Assembly: GCA_002796995.1 (NCBI GenBank)
Contig: PEKW01000015.1
Span: forward strand, 246,444-310,443
DNA length: 64,000 nucleotides
Direction: 5' to 3'
From: Rhizobium sp.
GTDB taxonomy: Bacteria > Pseudomonadota > Alphaproteobacteria > Rhizobiales > Rhizobiaceae
Below the pieces are notes generated by a model. The model was not told where the DNA came from. It did not search any database and saw only the letters and a list, made by a program, of their open reading frames with translations. Both the position numbers and the translations under genes were made by a program. This document shows positions 43,996 to 52,517 of this stretch, one piece after another. The stretch's first letter is position 1. Every line of letters begins with the position of its first letter.

Positions 43996-44565
43996 ATGGT
44001 CAAGGTCATCGCCTCTTCGGTTCGTAAGGGCAACGTTATCGATGTGGACGGCAAGCTCTATGTCGTTCTCACCGCCGAAAACTTCCATCCCGGCAAGGGC
44101 ACGCCTGTCACGCAGGTGAACATGCGCCGCATCGTCGACGGTGTGAAGGTGTCGGAACGCTGGCGCACCACCGAGCAGGTCGAGCGCGCCTTCGTCGAAG
44201 ACGTGAACTTCCAGTTCCTCTACGAGGACGGCGAAGGCTTCCACTTCATGAACCCGGAATCCTACGATCAGGTCGTGGTCGATGCGGAAACCATGGGCGA
44301 CCAGAAGGCCTATCTGCAGGAAGGCATGACCTGCATCCTGTCGATGCATGAAGGCATCGCGCTGGCCATCCAGCTGCCGCGCCACGTCACGCTCGAGATC
44401 GTCGAGACTGAGCCGGTCACCAAGGGCCAGACGGCGTCGTCCTCCTACAAGCCGGCCATCCTGTCGAACGGCCTGCGCACGCTGGTTCCGCCGCATGTCG
44501 AAGCCGGCACGCGCGTCGTCATCGCGACCGAAGACAATTCCTACGTCGAGCGCGCGAAGAACTGA
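43996..44565 (+). CDS. efp: Translation elongation factor P
   Basis: EF-P binds between the ribosomal P and E sites and relieves stalling at polyproline. The 189-residue protein has the three OB-like domains. The modified lysine is K34 in HPGKGTPV, and the C-terminal signature is GTRVVIATEDNSYVERAKN. The start at 43996 has an AAGGA site and conforms to the family; the upstream frame to 43762 runs through the divergent epmA promoter. The presence of epmA-epmB across 145 bases shows that this EF-P is beta-lysylated. The abundant polyproline TonB encoded in this window would be a natural client. Confidence 0.96.
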   Translation: MVKVIASSVRKGNVIDVDGKLYVVLTAENFHPGKGTPVTQVNMRRIVDGVKVSERWRTTEQVERAFVEDVNFQFLYEDGEGFHFMNPESYDQVVVDAETMGDQKAYLQEGMTCILSMHEGIALAIQLPRHVTLEIVETEPVTKGQTASSSYKPAILSNGLRTLVPPHVEAGTRVVIATEDNSYVERAKN

Positions 44566-44590
44566 TCTTCGCTGCTCATTACTGTTTGGG

Positions 44591-44626
44591 AAGCCCGGTG
44601 TTCCAGGAATGGACACCGGGCTTTTT
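44591..44626 (+). terminator. Rho-independent terminator of efp
   Basis: A perfect 11-bp stem (44591-44601 with 44613-44623, AAGCCCGGTGT) is followed by a T-run at 44622-44626, 26 bases after the efp stop. Confidence 0.85.
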
Positions 44627-44643
44627 CGTGCTCGTTTTGACGC

Positions 44644-45651
44644 CTAGTGTCCGGCGATCGCCTGGGCAAGCATGACGTATACCGGGATACCGAGCAGGAT
44701 GTTGAGCGGGAAGGTGATCCCCAGCGCCAGGCTGAGCGAAATCGCCGGGCGCGCCTCCGGAACCGCCAGCCGCATCGCGGCGGGAACGGCGATATAGGAG
44801 GCGCTTGCGGCAAGCGTCATCAGCAGCGCCGTGTTCCCGGCAGCAAGGCCGATACTGCTCGCCAGCAGACCGGCAAGCGTTGCACCCGTCAGCGGCATCA
44901 AAACCGCAAAGCTCAGATAGCCCGGTGTCATATCCTTCCAGCCGGTGCGCAATCCCCGCCCGGCCTGGGCGCCAAGATCGAGCAGGAAGATGCAGAGTGC
45001 GCCCGTGAAGGGCGCGACCAGGAAGGGCTCGACGCTCCGCACGCCCGCCTGTCCCGAAATCAATCCGATGACCAGTGCGCCCAGCAGGATGACAATGGTC
45101 TGGTTCAGGAAAACCTCGCTCAGCAGTGATTTCAGGCCCGGTGCGTGGGCTGTCGTGCCGGATTGCCTGGCGGCTGTGGCGCGCGCCCGGTAGATCAGCA
45201 GAAGCGCGGTCAGGATGGCCGGCGTCTCCATGATTGCGGCGACGGCGACCATGGAGCCATCATGCTGGATCCCCAGCGCGGTCAGGGCGGTTGCCGCGGC
45301 AACGAATGTGACGATGGAAATCGAGCCGTAGTGGGCGGCGACCGCAGAGCGCTCGATCGCGCCGAGACGCGAAACATGCCGCAACAGCCGTTCGCCAATC
45401 AGGGGCATCGAGGCCGAGAGCGCTATTCCCGCCAGGAGCAGCCAGACAAGTTCGATCCCTTTGCCGTCGAGCGACAAGGCGACGCCTCCTTTGAAGCCGA
45501 TCGCGAGGATCAGGTAGACCGCGAGCATCTTGCTTGCCCCCTCGGGAAGGGCAAGCCGCGCACCGGCAAGGGTGGCGAAGAGGCCGAGGAGAAAGAACAG
45601 GACGGGTGGTGAAAGGAGATTGGTGGCTGCGATCTCGGTGAAGACGGTCAT
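44644..45651 (-). CDS. Sodium-dependent bicarbonate transporter family permease (SbtA-like)
   Basis: This 335-residue membrane protein has about ten helices in two repeats. Landmarks are LSPPVLFFLLGLFATLAG at the start, a glycine-rich GFKGGVAL loop, VAAHYGSISIVTFVAA in the first half and FLLDLGAQAGRGL in the second, as in SbtA/DUF897 proteins. Characterised cyanobacterial members import bicarbonate with sodium; outside cyanobacteria the substrate is not settled. The start at 45651 is chosen over 45741, whose extra N-terminus is not membrane-like. No SbtB partner is adjacent. Confidence 0.8.
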   Translation of the reverse strand: MTVFTEIAATNLLSPPVLFFLLGLFATLAGARLALPEGASKMLAVYLILAIGFKGGVALSLDGKGIELVWLLLAGIALSASMPLIGERLLRHVSRLGAIERSAVAAHYGSISIVTFVAAATALTALGIQHDGSMVAVAAIMETPAILTALLLIYRARATAARQSGTTAHAPGLKSLLSEVFLNQTIVILLGALVIGLISGQAGVRSVEPFLVAPFTGALCIFLLDLGAQAGRGLRTGWKDMTPGYLSFAVLMPLTGATLAGLLASSIGLAAGNTALLMTLAASASYIAVPAAMRLAVPEARPAISLSLALGITFPLNILLGIPVYVMLAQAIAGH

Positions 45652-45702
45652 GACGATGAACCCGATGGCTGGGAGCGAGGAGGGCGGTCCGCAGAAGGCC
45701 CG

Positions 45703-45734
45703 AAAAAAGACCGGCAAGCGGGGCTTACCGGTCT
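45703..45734 (-). terminator. Rho-independent terminator of the DUF465 gene
   Basis: A 12-bp stem with one mismatch (45708-45719 with 45723-45734) is followed, in the minus direction, by six T residues (A-run at 45703-45708). It sits about 60 bases past the stop of the small gene. Confidence 0.75.
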
Positions 45735-45791
45735 CTGACAAACGTATCCGACGCCGCTACGGCTGCGGCGCCCGAACGTCCGTTCTGGTGA

Positions 45792-46022
45792 TCAGCGGAT
45801 GGTCGACAATTTCTTGCCGAAGGCCTGGGACATGAGCCGCCCGGTGGACGATCCGGTGATCTCCGCCCGCTCCAGCATGGCGATCTGCTCCTTCAGATGC
45901 AGCTTGATTTTCTTCAGAGAGCGGACGCGGATGCCATCCGGCCGGGGGCGCCGTTGCTCGTCGTCGATCTTGTTGGCGATCAGGGCATGGCGCGCTTTGA
46001 GGGCTTTGAGAAGTTGCATCAT
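45792..46022 (-). CDS. DUF465 (YdcH family) small protein
   Basis: This 76-residue, mostly helical, basic protein has the family's C-half pattern RVRSLKKIKLHLKEQIAML after a helical LLKALKARHALIANKI segment. An AGGAG site 7 bases before the ATG at 46022 fixes the start. Members are short coiled coils of unknown role. It is divergent from the OxyR-like gene. Confidence 0.75.
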   Translation of the reverse strand: MMQLLKALKARHALIANKIDDEQRRPRPDGIRVRSLKKIKLHLKEQIAMLERAEITGSSTGRLMSQAFGKKLSTIR

Positions 46023-46123
46023 GGGCGGTCTCCTTTTTCGACACGGCAACTATCGCCGACCGGACTTGATTGGGCCAATTCATTGATTGTATCCTATCGA
46101 TAGTTTTTAACTATGAGGCTCCG

Positions 46124-47032
46124 ATGCCGTATCGTCCCACCCACCGACAGTTGGAATATCTGGTCGCCCTGGGCGATACGGGCCATTTTGGCGAAGCCGC
46201 GCGACGTTGCCATGTCTCCCAGCCGACGCTCTCGGTGCAGGTCGCGCTGCTGGAAAAGCAGCTCGGCGCGGCGCTGATCGAGCGGACTCCCGGGCAGGTG
46301 GCGCCGACCCCGGTGGGGGCAGAGGTAATTGCCGCGGCGCGCGTCATCTTGCATGGTCTGGACGAGATTCGGGCCTTGGCCGCCAGTTCGAAAGGCAATC
46401 TCGGGGGGACGCTTCGATTGGGTGTCGTCTCTTCTTTTGGTCCTTATTTCCTTCCCTATCTGCTGCCGCAGTTGCACAAGGAACATCGCGATCTCAAGGT
46501 CTATATCCGCGAGGATCGGCCGCGCCCGCTCGAGCGCGCCGTGCTGGAGGGGGAGACGGATTGCGCCCTGGGGCAGATCCCGGATCAGGAAGAGCTCTTT
46601 TCATTTCGGACTGTCTGCCATGAGAAGATCTATCTCGGGGTGCCAAAACTGCATCCCCTGGCGAGACTTGAGCGCGTGCCGGTCGCGGCCCTGAAGGGCG
46701 AAAGATTGCTGACCCTTGGTCCGGGTCATCGCCTGCTGGACGATGTTCGCCGCCTGGCCAGCGTATCGGGTGCGATGCTGGCCGAGGACTATGAAGGCTC
46801 CAGTCTCGATGCGCTCAGGCAGATGGTGTCCATCGAGATGGGATTGTCCCTTTTTCCGGAACTCTATGTCCGCTCCGAGTTCGGCAAGGAACAGAATGTC
46901 CGCCTGTTGACGCTCGACGGCTGGGCGGGGGAGCGGCATATCGGGTTCTTCTGGCGTAAATCGAGTGCGCGGGGGGCACACTACGAGGCCCTGGCCCTGC
47001 TTGGCAGAACGGTTGCCCAGTCGCTGTTCTGA
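46124..47032 (+). CDS. LysR family regulator, OxyR-like but without the redox cysteine pair
   Basis: This 302-residue regulator opens MPYRPTHRQLEYLVALGDTGHFGEAARRCHVSQPTLSVQ, very close to OxyR, and keeps OxyR-like LGVVSSFGPYFLPYLLP. At the position of the peroxide-sensing cysteine, GHCLRDQ in OxyR, it reads GHRLLDD, and no second cysteine follows. It therefore cannot form the OxyR disulphide. It probably senses a different signal. Its target may be the divergent DUF465 gene or a distant gene; no catalase is nearby. Confidence 0.82.
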   Translation: MPYRPTHRQLEYLVALGDTGHFGEAARRCHVSQPTLSVQVALLEKQLGAALIERTPGQVAPTPVGAEVIAAARVILHGLDEIRALAASSKGNLGGTLRLGVVSSFGPYFLPYLLPQLHKEHRDLKVYIREDRPRPLERAVLEGETDCALGQIPDQEELFSFRTVCHEKIYLGVPKLHPLARLERVPVAALKGERLLTLGPGHRLLDDVRRLASVSGAMLAEDYEGSSLDALRQMVSIEMGLSLFPELYVRSEFGKEQNVRLLTLDGWAGERHIGFFWRKSSARGAHYEALALLGRTVAQSLF

Positions 47033-47051
47033 TCGCGCTTTGCGGCACAAA

Positions 47052-47081
47052 GAAAAAACCCCGGTGCGCGGCACCGGGGTT
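47052..47081 (-). terminator. Rho-independent terminator of gabD, shared with the convergent LysR gene
   Basis: An 11-bp perfect stem (47057-47067 with 47071-47081, AACCCCGGTGC) has a 3-base loop. Read on the minus strand it ends in a run of T. It lies 18 bases after the gabD stop and could also stop plus-strand transcripts. Confidence 0.85.
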
Positions 47082-47098
47082 GTCTATCCGTCTATCGA

Positions 47099-48583
47099 TC
47101 AGGCGATGCCGCCCAGACACATGTATTTCAGCTCGGTATAATCATCGATACCGTACTTCGAGCCTTCGCGGCCGAGGCCGGACTGCTTGATGCCGCCGAA
47201 CGGCGCGACCTCGGTGGAGATCAGGCCGGTGTTAATGCCGACCATGCCGTATTCGAGCGCTTCGGCGACGCGGAAGATCTTGACCACGTCCTTCGAGTAG
47301 AAGTAGGAGGCAAGGCCGAACTCGGTGTTGTTGGCGAGCTCGATGACTTCCTCTTCGGTCTCGAACTTGAAGAGCGGCGCGACCGGGCCGAAGGTTTCTT
47401 CAACGGCGACCTTCATGTCGGAGGTGACGCCGGTAAGGATCGTCGGCTGGAAGAACAGGCCGCCCTGGTCGGCCGGCTTGCCGCCGAGAGCCACCTTGGC
47501 GCCCTTGGAGACGGCGTCGGCGACGTGCTCCTCGACCTTCTTCAGGGCATTGGTGTCGATCAGCGGGCCGGTCGTCACGCCTTCGGCAAAGCCGTCACCC
47601 ACCTTCATCTGGCCGACCCGCTCGGCGAGCTTTGCGGCGAATGCGTCATAGACGCCGGACTGGATGTAGAGACGGTTGGCGCAGACGCAGGTCTGGCCGG
47701 CATTGCGGTACTTCGAGATCATCGCGCCTTCGACAGCGGCGTCGAGGTCCGCATCGTCGAAGACGATGAACGGGGCGTTGCCGCCGAGTTCAAGGCCGAG
47801 CTTCATGATCTGGTCTGCACCCTGGCGCATCAGGATGCGGCCGACATTCGTCGAGCCGGTGAAGGTCAGCTTGCGGACCTTGTCGTTGTCGCAGAACTCC
47901 TTGCCGACCATGGCGGCGTCGGTCGAGGTGACGACCGAGAAGACTCCGAGCGGCAGGCCGGCGCGTTCGGCGAGGATGGCAAGCGCCAGGGCCGAAAGCG
48001 GGGTCTGGGCGGCGGGCTTCGACACCATGGCGCAGCCGACAGCGACGGCGGGTGCCATCTTGCGGGCGAGCATGGCGTTGGGGAAGTTCCACGGCGTGAT
48101 GGCGCCGACGACGCCGACCGGCTGGCGGATGACCATGATGCGCTTGTCGGCCTGGTGACCCGGAATGGTGTCGCCATAAACGCGCTTGGCTTCCTCGCCG
48201 AACCATTCGACATAGGACGCGCCGTAGAGGATTTCCCCACGCGCTTCCGGCCAGGGCTTGCCCATTTCCATCGTCAGGATGGTGGCCAGGTCGTCGGCAT
48301 TGGCGACCATCAGGTCGAAGAGCTTGCGCAGAACGCCGGCGCGTTCCTTGCCGGTCTTCTTGGCCCAGTTCTTCTGCGCCTTGTCGGCGACGGCGATCGC
48401 ACGGGCGACCTCCGCCTTGCCGAGATCCAGAAGGACGGCGATCACGTCGCCGGTCGCCGGATTGGTCACTTCAAAGGTCTTGCCGCTGGCAGAGGCCGAA
48501 ACCCACTCGTCGCCGACAAGAGCCTTGTCGGTGGCGAGGGAGGCATCCTTCAGCTTCGAGGCCAGGATGTTGGAAATGGTCAT
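47099..48583 (-). CDS. gabD: Succinate-semialdehyde dehydrogenase
   Basis: GabD oxidises succinate semialdehyde to succinate with NADP+, the last step of 4-aminobutyrate use. The 494-residue protein has ITPWNFPNAMLARK, the glutamate motif LELGGNAPFIVF and the catalytic cysteine in NAGQTCVCANR. The C-terminus has APFGGIKQSGLGREGS and a LKYMCLGG-type end typical of GabD. Its start overlaps the gabT stop by one base, so the two are co-translated. Confidence 0.94.
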   Translation of the reverse strand: MTISNILASKLKDASLATDKALVGDEWVSASASGKTFEVTNPATGDVIAVLLDLGKAEVARAIAVADKAQKNWAKKTGKERAGVLRKLFDLMVANADDLATILTMEMGKPWPEARGEILYGASYVEWFGEEAKRVYGDTIPGHQADKRIMVIRQPVGVVGAITPWNFPNAMLARKMAPAVAVGCAMVSKPAAQTPLSALALAILAERAGLPLGVFSVVTSTDAAMVGKEFCDNDKVRKLTFTGSTNVGRILMRQGADQIMKLGLELGGNAPFIVFDDADLDAAVEGAMISKYRNAGQTCVCANRLYIQSGVYDAFAAKLAERVGQMKVGDGFAEGVTTGPLIDTNALKKVEEHVADAVSKGAKVALGGKPADQGGLFFQPTILTGVTSDMKVAVEETFGPVAPLFKFETEEEVIELANNTEFGLASYFYSKDVVKIFRVAEALEYGMVGINTGLISTEVAPFGGIKQSGLGREGSKYGIDDYTELKYMCLGGIA

Positions 48584-49866
48584 TACTTCTTTTCTCCCAC
48601 AACTTCGCGGATCGAGGCTTCGATGATGTCGAGCGCTTCGTTGAAGACCTCGTCCTGAATGGTGATCGGCGACAGGAAACGAATGACGTTACCATAGACG
48701 CCGCAGGTGAGAAGGATAAGACCCTTTTCCAGCGCCTTGAGGCGGATGGCGTTGGTGAGGTCGGCATCCGGCTTGGTGGAGCCAGCCTGGCCGAACTCGA
48801 CGGCGACCATGAAGCCCGGGCCGCGGATGTCGGAGATCTGCGGAATGTCGGCGCGCAGGGCTTCGAGGCGCTGCTTGAGACGGCCGCCCAGCTGGTTGGC
48901 GCGATCGCAGAGCTTCTCTTCCTCGATGACGTCGAGCACGGCATGGGACGCGGCGATCGCCAGCGGGTTACCGGCATAGGTGCCGCCGAGGCCGCCGGGG
49001 CCGGGGGCGTCCATCAGCTCGGCGCGGCCGGTGACGGCGGACAGCGGGAAGCCGCCGGCGAGGCTCTTCGCCATGGTCATCAGGTCAGGCTGGACGTCGT
49101 AGTTTTCCATGCCGAACAGCTTGCCGGTACGGGCAAAGCCGGTCTGGACTTCGTCGGCGATCAGCAGGATGCCGTGCTCGTCGCAGATCTGGCGAACGGC
49201 CTTCATCAGCGCGCGCGGAACTTCGTAGAAGCCGCCTTCGCCCTGAACCGGCTCGAGAATGATCGCGGCGACGCGCTTCGGGTCGACGTCAGCCTTGAAC
49301 AGCTTGTCCAGAACGTCCAGCGATTCCTCGACGCTGATGCCATGCAGTTCGATCGGGAAGGGGACGTGGAAGACGTCGCCCATCATCTGGCCGAACCCGA
49401 CCTTATAGGGAACGACCTTGCCGGTCAGCGCCATGCCCATGAAGGTGCGGCCGTGGAAGGCGCCGGTAAAGGCGATGACGGCCGAACGGCCGGTGGCGCA
49501 ACGGGCGATCTTGACGGCGTTCTCGACGGCTTCGGCGCCGGTGGTGGCGAAGATGGTTTTCTTCGGGCCGGCGATCGGAACCAGCTTGTTCAGGCGCTCG
49601 GCCAGCGCGACATAGTTCTCGTAGGGCATGACCTGGTGGCAGGTATGGGTGAAGCAATCGAGCTGCTTCTTCACCGCCTCGATGACCTTCGGGTGACGAT
49701 GGCCGGTGTTGAGAACTGCGATACCGCCGGCGAAGTCGATGTAGCGACGACCCTCGACATCCCAGACCTCGGCGTTTTCGGCCTTGGCGGCATAGACCTG
49801 GGTGGTCATGCCGACGCCGCGCGAGATGGCTTCGTTCTTGCGAACTGCGATTTCGGAGTTCTTCAT
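48583..49866 (-). CDS. gabT: 4-aminobutyrate aminotransferase
   Basis: GabT transfers the amino group of 4-aminobutyrate to 2-oxoglutarate, giving succinate semialdehyde for GabD. The 427-residue class III PLP enzyme has FATTGAEAVENAVKIAR, LIADEVQTGFARTGK and the PLP lysine in TMAKSLAGGFPL. The start at 49866 gives a family-typical length; the frame to 49935 enters the promoter. It is divergent from a MerR/XRE/cupin regulator. Confidence 0.94.
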   Translation of the reverse strand: MKNSEIAVRKNEAISRGVGMTTQVYAAKAENAEVWDVEGRRYIDFAGGIAVLNTGHRHPKVIEAVKKQLDCFTHTCHQVMPYENYVALAERLNKLVPIAGPKKTIFATTGAEAVENAVKIARCATGRSAVIAFTGAFHGRTFMGMALTGKVVPYKVGFGQMMGDVFHVPFPIELHGISVEESLDVLDKLFKADVDPKRVAAIILEPVQGEGGFYEVPRALMKAVRQICDEHGILLIADEVQTGFARTGKLFGMENYDVQPDLMTMAKSLAGGFPLSAVTGRAELMDAPGPGGLGGTYAGNPLAIAASHAVLDVIEEEKLCDRANQLGGRLKQRLEALRADIPQISDIRGPGFMVAVEFGQAGSTKPDADLTNAIRLKALEKGLILLTCGVYGNVIRFLSPITIQDEVFNEALDIIEASIREVVGEKK

Positions 49867-49930
49867 TTCAAAAATTCCTCTGGTGACGGTTTGACCCTCG
49901 GCGTCGGCCATTCGTGTTCGATCGCAAGGC

Positions 49931-49969
49931 TGCAATATTTCCTACATTTTTTCTGTAGACTTGCAATAT
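49931..49969. promoter_or_regulatory. Candidate operator between gabT and the MerR/XRE/cupin regulator gene
   Basis: Two copies of TGCAATAT (49931-49938 and 49962-49969, 31 bases apart) flank a perfect inverted repeat CTACA-N7-TGTAG (49942-49946, 49954-49958). This AT-rich cluster lies in the 160-base divergent promoter region and is the best candidate for the site bound by the adjacent regulator. Confidence 0.5.
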
Positions 49970-50026
49970 GGTTTGTCGCAATTATCACGCATGGCAATGA
50001 CATCGCGCTGACAGGGTTCGATCCGC

Positions 50027-50857
50027 ATGGATGATATCCGTTTCAAGATTGCCGAAGCCGCCCGGATGGCGGGTGTTTCTCCTTCGACGCTGAGATTATG
50101 GGAGACGCAGGAGCTGATCGAGCCGATCCGGACACCGTCCGGCCAGCGGCTCTACGACCGTGCCCTTGTCGAGCGGCTGAAGACGATTGCCTGGCTGCGC
50201 AGCGAAAAGGGGCTCAATCCGGCGGCGATCCGGCAAAGCCTTCGCGACGAGGATGCGGCAGACGAGGCAGACTTTCCCGAGGGCGAAGCCGACGGTGGTT
50301 CCGAGCCGGCTGAAATGCCGGTCGGGCTCAAGATCCGCCGCCTGCGTCGGGATGCCGGCAAGACGCTCGAAGCCGTGGCCCAGGCGACCGGCGTCTCGGT
50401 GTCGCAGCTCTCCACCTTCGAGCGGACCTCTCAGGGCCTTTCCTTCACCGCGCTGCATGGCGTTGCGGCCTTTCTCGGCACGACACTCGCTTCGCTCAGC
50501 GGCCAGGAACAGGGGCAGGGCGGGGAATCGCTGATCCGCGACGGCAAATGGCCGACCTGGCCGACCACCACCTCCGGGGTGAAGGTACAGGTGCTGGCCG
50601 AAGGCCGCAACCAGATGGAGTGCAACCGCTTCCAGCTGGCACCGGGTGCTTCCAGTGAAGGGGCCTATCAGCACGAAGGCGAAGAGTTCATCCATGTGCT
50701 GTCGGGCAGCCTGGAGATCATTCTCGACGGCGACCGTTTCTTCGAGCTGCATGCCGGAGACAGCTTCTATTTCGAAAGCCGCAGACCGCATTCCTGGCAC
50801 AACAGTTTCGACGGCGAGACGGTGCTGCTGTGGATCAATACGCCCGCCACGTTCTGA
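50027..50857 (+). CDS. Three-domain regulator: MerR helix-turn-helix, XRE helix-turn-helix and cupin
   Basis: This 276-residue protein starts with a MerR-type winged helix (IAEAARMAGVSPSTLRLWETQELI, about 1-75). A short acidic linker leads to an XRE-type domain (GLKIRRLRRDAGKTLEAVAQATGVSVSQLSTFER, about 98-155) and then a cupin_2 sensor (EGEEFIHVLSGSLEIILDGDRF, about 195-270). XRE-cupin proteins regulate small amine/amino-acid metabolism in many bacteria; the added MerR domain is uncommon. Divergent to gabT-gabD, it is the likely regulator of 4-aminobutyrate use, perhaps with a carboxylate or amino acid bound in the cupin. Confidence 0.85.
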   Translation: MDDIRFKIAEAARMAGVSPSTLRLWETQELIEPIRTPSGQRLYDRALVERLKTIAWLRSEKGLNPAAIRQSLRDEDAADEADFPEGEADGGSEPAEMPVGLKIRRLRRDAGKTLEAVAQATGVSVSQLSTFERTSQGLSFTALHGVAAFLGTTLASLSGQEQGQGGESLIRDGKWPTWPTTTSGVKVQVLAEGRNQMECNRFQLAPGASSEGAYQHEGEEFIHVLSGSLEIILDGDRFFELHAGDSFYFESRRPHSWHNSFDGETVLLWINTPATF

Positions 50858-50900
50858 TCGGCTGCTTAAAAGTCCCCGCGAAGGTCTGCCATCCGCCAAA

Positions 50901-50940
50901 AGAAAAACCCGCCGACCGTTTCCGGTCGCCGGGTCTTTTG
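50901..50940 (-). terminator. Terminator between the regulator gene and the efflux operon
   Basis: A 12-bp stem with one internal mismatch (50907-50918 with 50923-50934) has A-rich sequence on the left and T-rich sequence on the right. It can end both the efflux operon (minus) and the regulator gene (plus). Confidence 0.7.
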
Positions 50941-50960
50941 GTCTTTCCGATCGGTCGCTG

Positions 50961-52373
50961 TTACAGGCCGGCCTTCTTGTCGAAGGCATAGCCGCCGCCG
51001 ATGGCGACGTTGAGCGCGACATAGTCGGCTGCCATCTGCTGAACGGCCTGGGCCAGGCTCGCCTGCGCCGTGGAAACCGAGCGCTGGGCGTCCAGCACGT
51101 CGAGCAGCGAGGACGCGCCGTCCTTGTAGCTCGCCGTCGAGAGCGCCAGGGCTTCCTCGTAGGAGCGGACGGTCGCGGTCAGCGCGCTGACGGTCTGGCT
51201 GTCGCGGTTGACGGCGGCCAGAGCGTTCTCGACTTCCTCGACCGCATTCAGCACCGAAGCCTTCCAGGCGAGATACGCGCCGCGGGCCGAAGATTCGGCG
51301 ATGTCGACATTGGCTTTCAGGCGGCCGCCGTCGAGGATCGGCAGGGTCAGGCTCGGGCCGAACGACCAGGAGGTCAGGCTGCCGGCGAGCGACTTGGTCG
51401 AAATCCACGAGGGCGAGATCGAACCGCCGAGCGTGATCGACGGATAGAGCTGCGCCTCCGCGACGCCGATCTCGGCGACCGCTGCGGCAAGCTCGCGCTC
51501 GGCCCGGCGAATATCCGGGCGGTTGCGGATGAGGTCGGCCGGAACGCCGGCATTGACGCTGCGGCGGGCGAGCGGCTGCGGCGCACCCTTCTGCAGGTCC
51601 GCGATCAGCGACGAGGCCGGCAGGCCGAGCAGCGTGGCGATGTGGTGGGCCGACTGGCGGAAGCTCGTTTCGAGGCCCGGCAGATCGGCGAGCGTCGAAT
51701 TGACCAGACCTTCGGACTGCACCACGTCGAGGCGCGAAGCCGCACCGGCTTCGAGCTGCAGCTTGGTGAGGTCCAGGGTCTCGCGCCGCGATGCCAGGTT
51801 CTTGCGGGCGATCGCGATGCGCTCCTGATAGTAGCGCGCATTGATGTAGGAGGTCACCAGATCGGACAGATAGGCCAGTTTGGCGACATCGGCGCTTGCA
51901 TAGGCCGCATCAAGCGAGGCCGCAGCACCTTCCTTGGCGCGGCGGTACTGGCCAAAGAGGTCCAGGAACCAGGAGATGCTGACGCCGCCGCTGGCCGTGG
52001 AGGTCGTGTCCGTGGTGCGCGCGGCGTAGTCGCCGGTGCCCTTCGACTTCGAAAGCGATTCGTCCGCCGACACGCCCAGCGAGGGCAGGGAGCCGGCACC
52101 GGCGACCACGACATTGGCTTCGGCAGCGGTGATCCGCTCCAGTGCCTGCAGCACGTCGAGGTTCTGGTCGATGCCCTGTTCGACCAGGCCGTTGAGGCGC
52201 TTGTCGTTGAAGGCGGTCCACCAGGCGGCCATGGCGACCTCGCCATTGTTCTTCTTTCCGCCTTCGGCGAATTTCTCCGGCAGCGGGGTCTGGGGCGGCG
52301 TGTGGTCCGGGCCGGTTACACAGCTGGACAGCAGCAGCAATACGAGGGGGGCGGCTACGCGAATGGATACCAT
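50961..52373 (-). CDS. Outer-membrane efflux lipoprotein (NodT family)
   Basis: This 470-residue TolC-like channel has a lipoprotein signal (LVLLLLSSC, cysteine near residue 18) and two repeats of the outer-membrane efflux domain with long coiled coils. It includes LAYLSDLVTSYINARYYQERIAIARKNL and RNRPDIRRAERELAAA. It forms the exit duct of the RND pump encoded upstream on the same strand; a gap of about 145 bases separates them. Confidence 0.9.
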   Translation of the reverse strand: MVSIRVAAPLVLLLLSSCVTGPDHTPPQTPLPEKFAEGGKKNNGEVAMAAWWTAFNDKRLNGLVEQGIDQNLDVLQALERITAAEANVVVAGAGSLPSLGVSADESLSKSKGTGDYAARTTDTTSTASGGVSISWFLDLFGQYRRAKEGAAASLDAAYASADVAKLAYLSDLVTSYINARYYQERIAIARKNLASRRETLDLTKLQLEAGAASRLDVVQSEGLVNSTLADLPGLETSFRQSAHHIATLLGLPASSLIADLQKGAPQPLARRSVNAGVPADLIRNRPDIRRAERELAAAVAEIGVAEAQLYPSITLGGSISPSWISTKSLAGSLTSWSFGPSLTLPILDGGRLKANVDIAESSARGAYLAWKASVLNAVEEVENALAAVNRDSQTVSALTATVRSYEEALALSTASYKDGASSLLDVLDAQRSVSTAQASLAQAVQQMAADYVALNVAIGGGYAFDKKAGL

Positions 52374-52517
52374 CGTCTTATCCTAGATTGCATTCAGGGT
52401 GTCGAACGCATCGGTCAAGGTTGTCATAACCTGTCGCCGCGCGCCCCATGCCTCAACTGCGCCGTGATTCGCTGATCGCGGCGCAGATAATTTGTTAACC
52501 TACCAAGTCGTTGAATG

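Noticed and set aside
46070..46123. Upstream start for the OxyR-like gene
   Set aside because: The 18 extra residues do not resemble the family; the MPYRPTHRQL start matches OxyR-type proteins.
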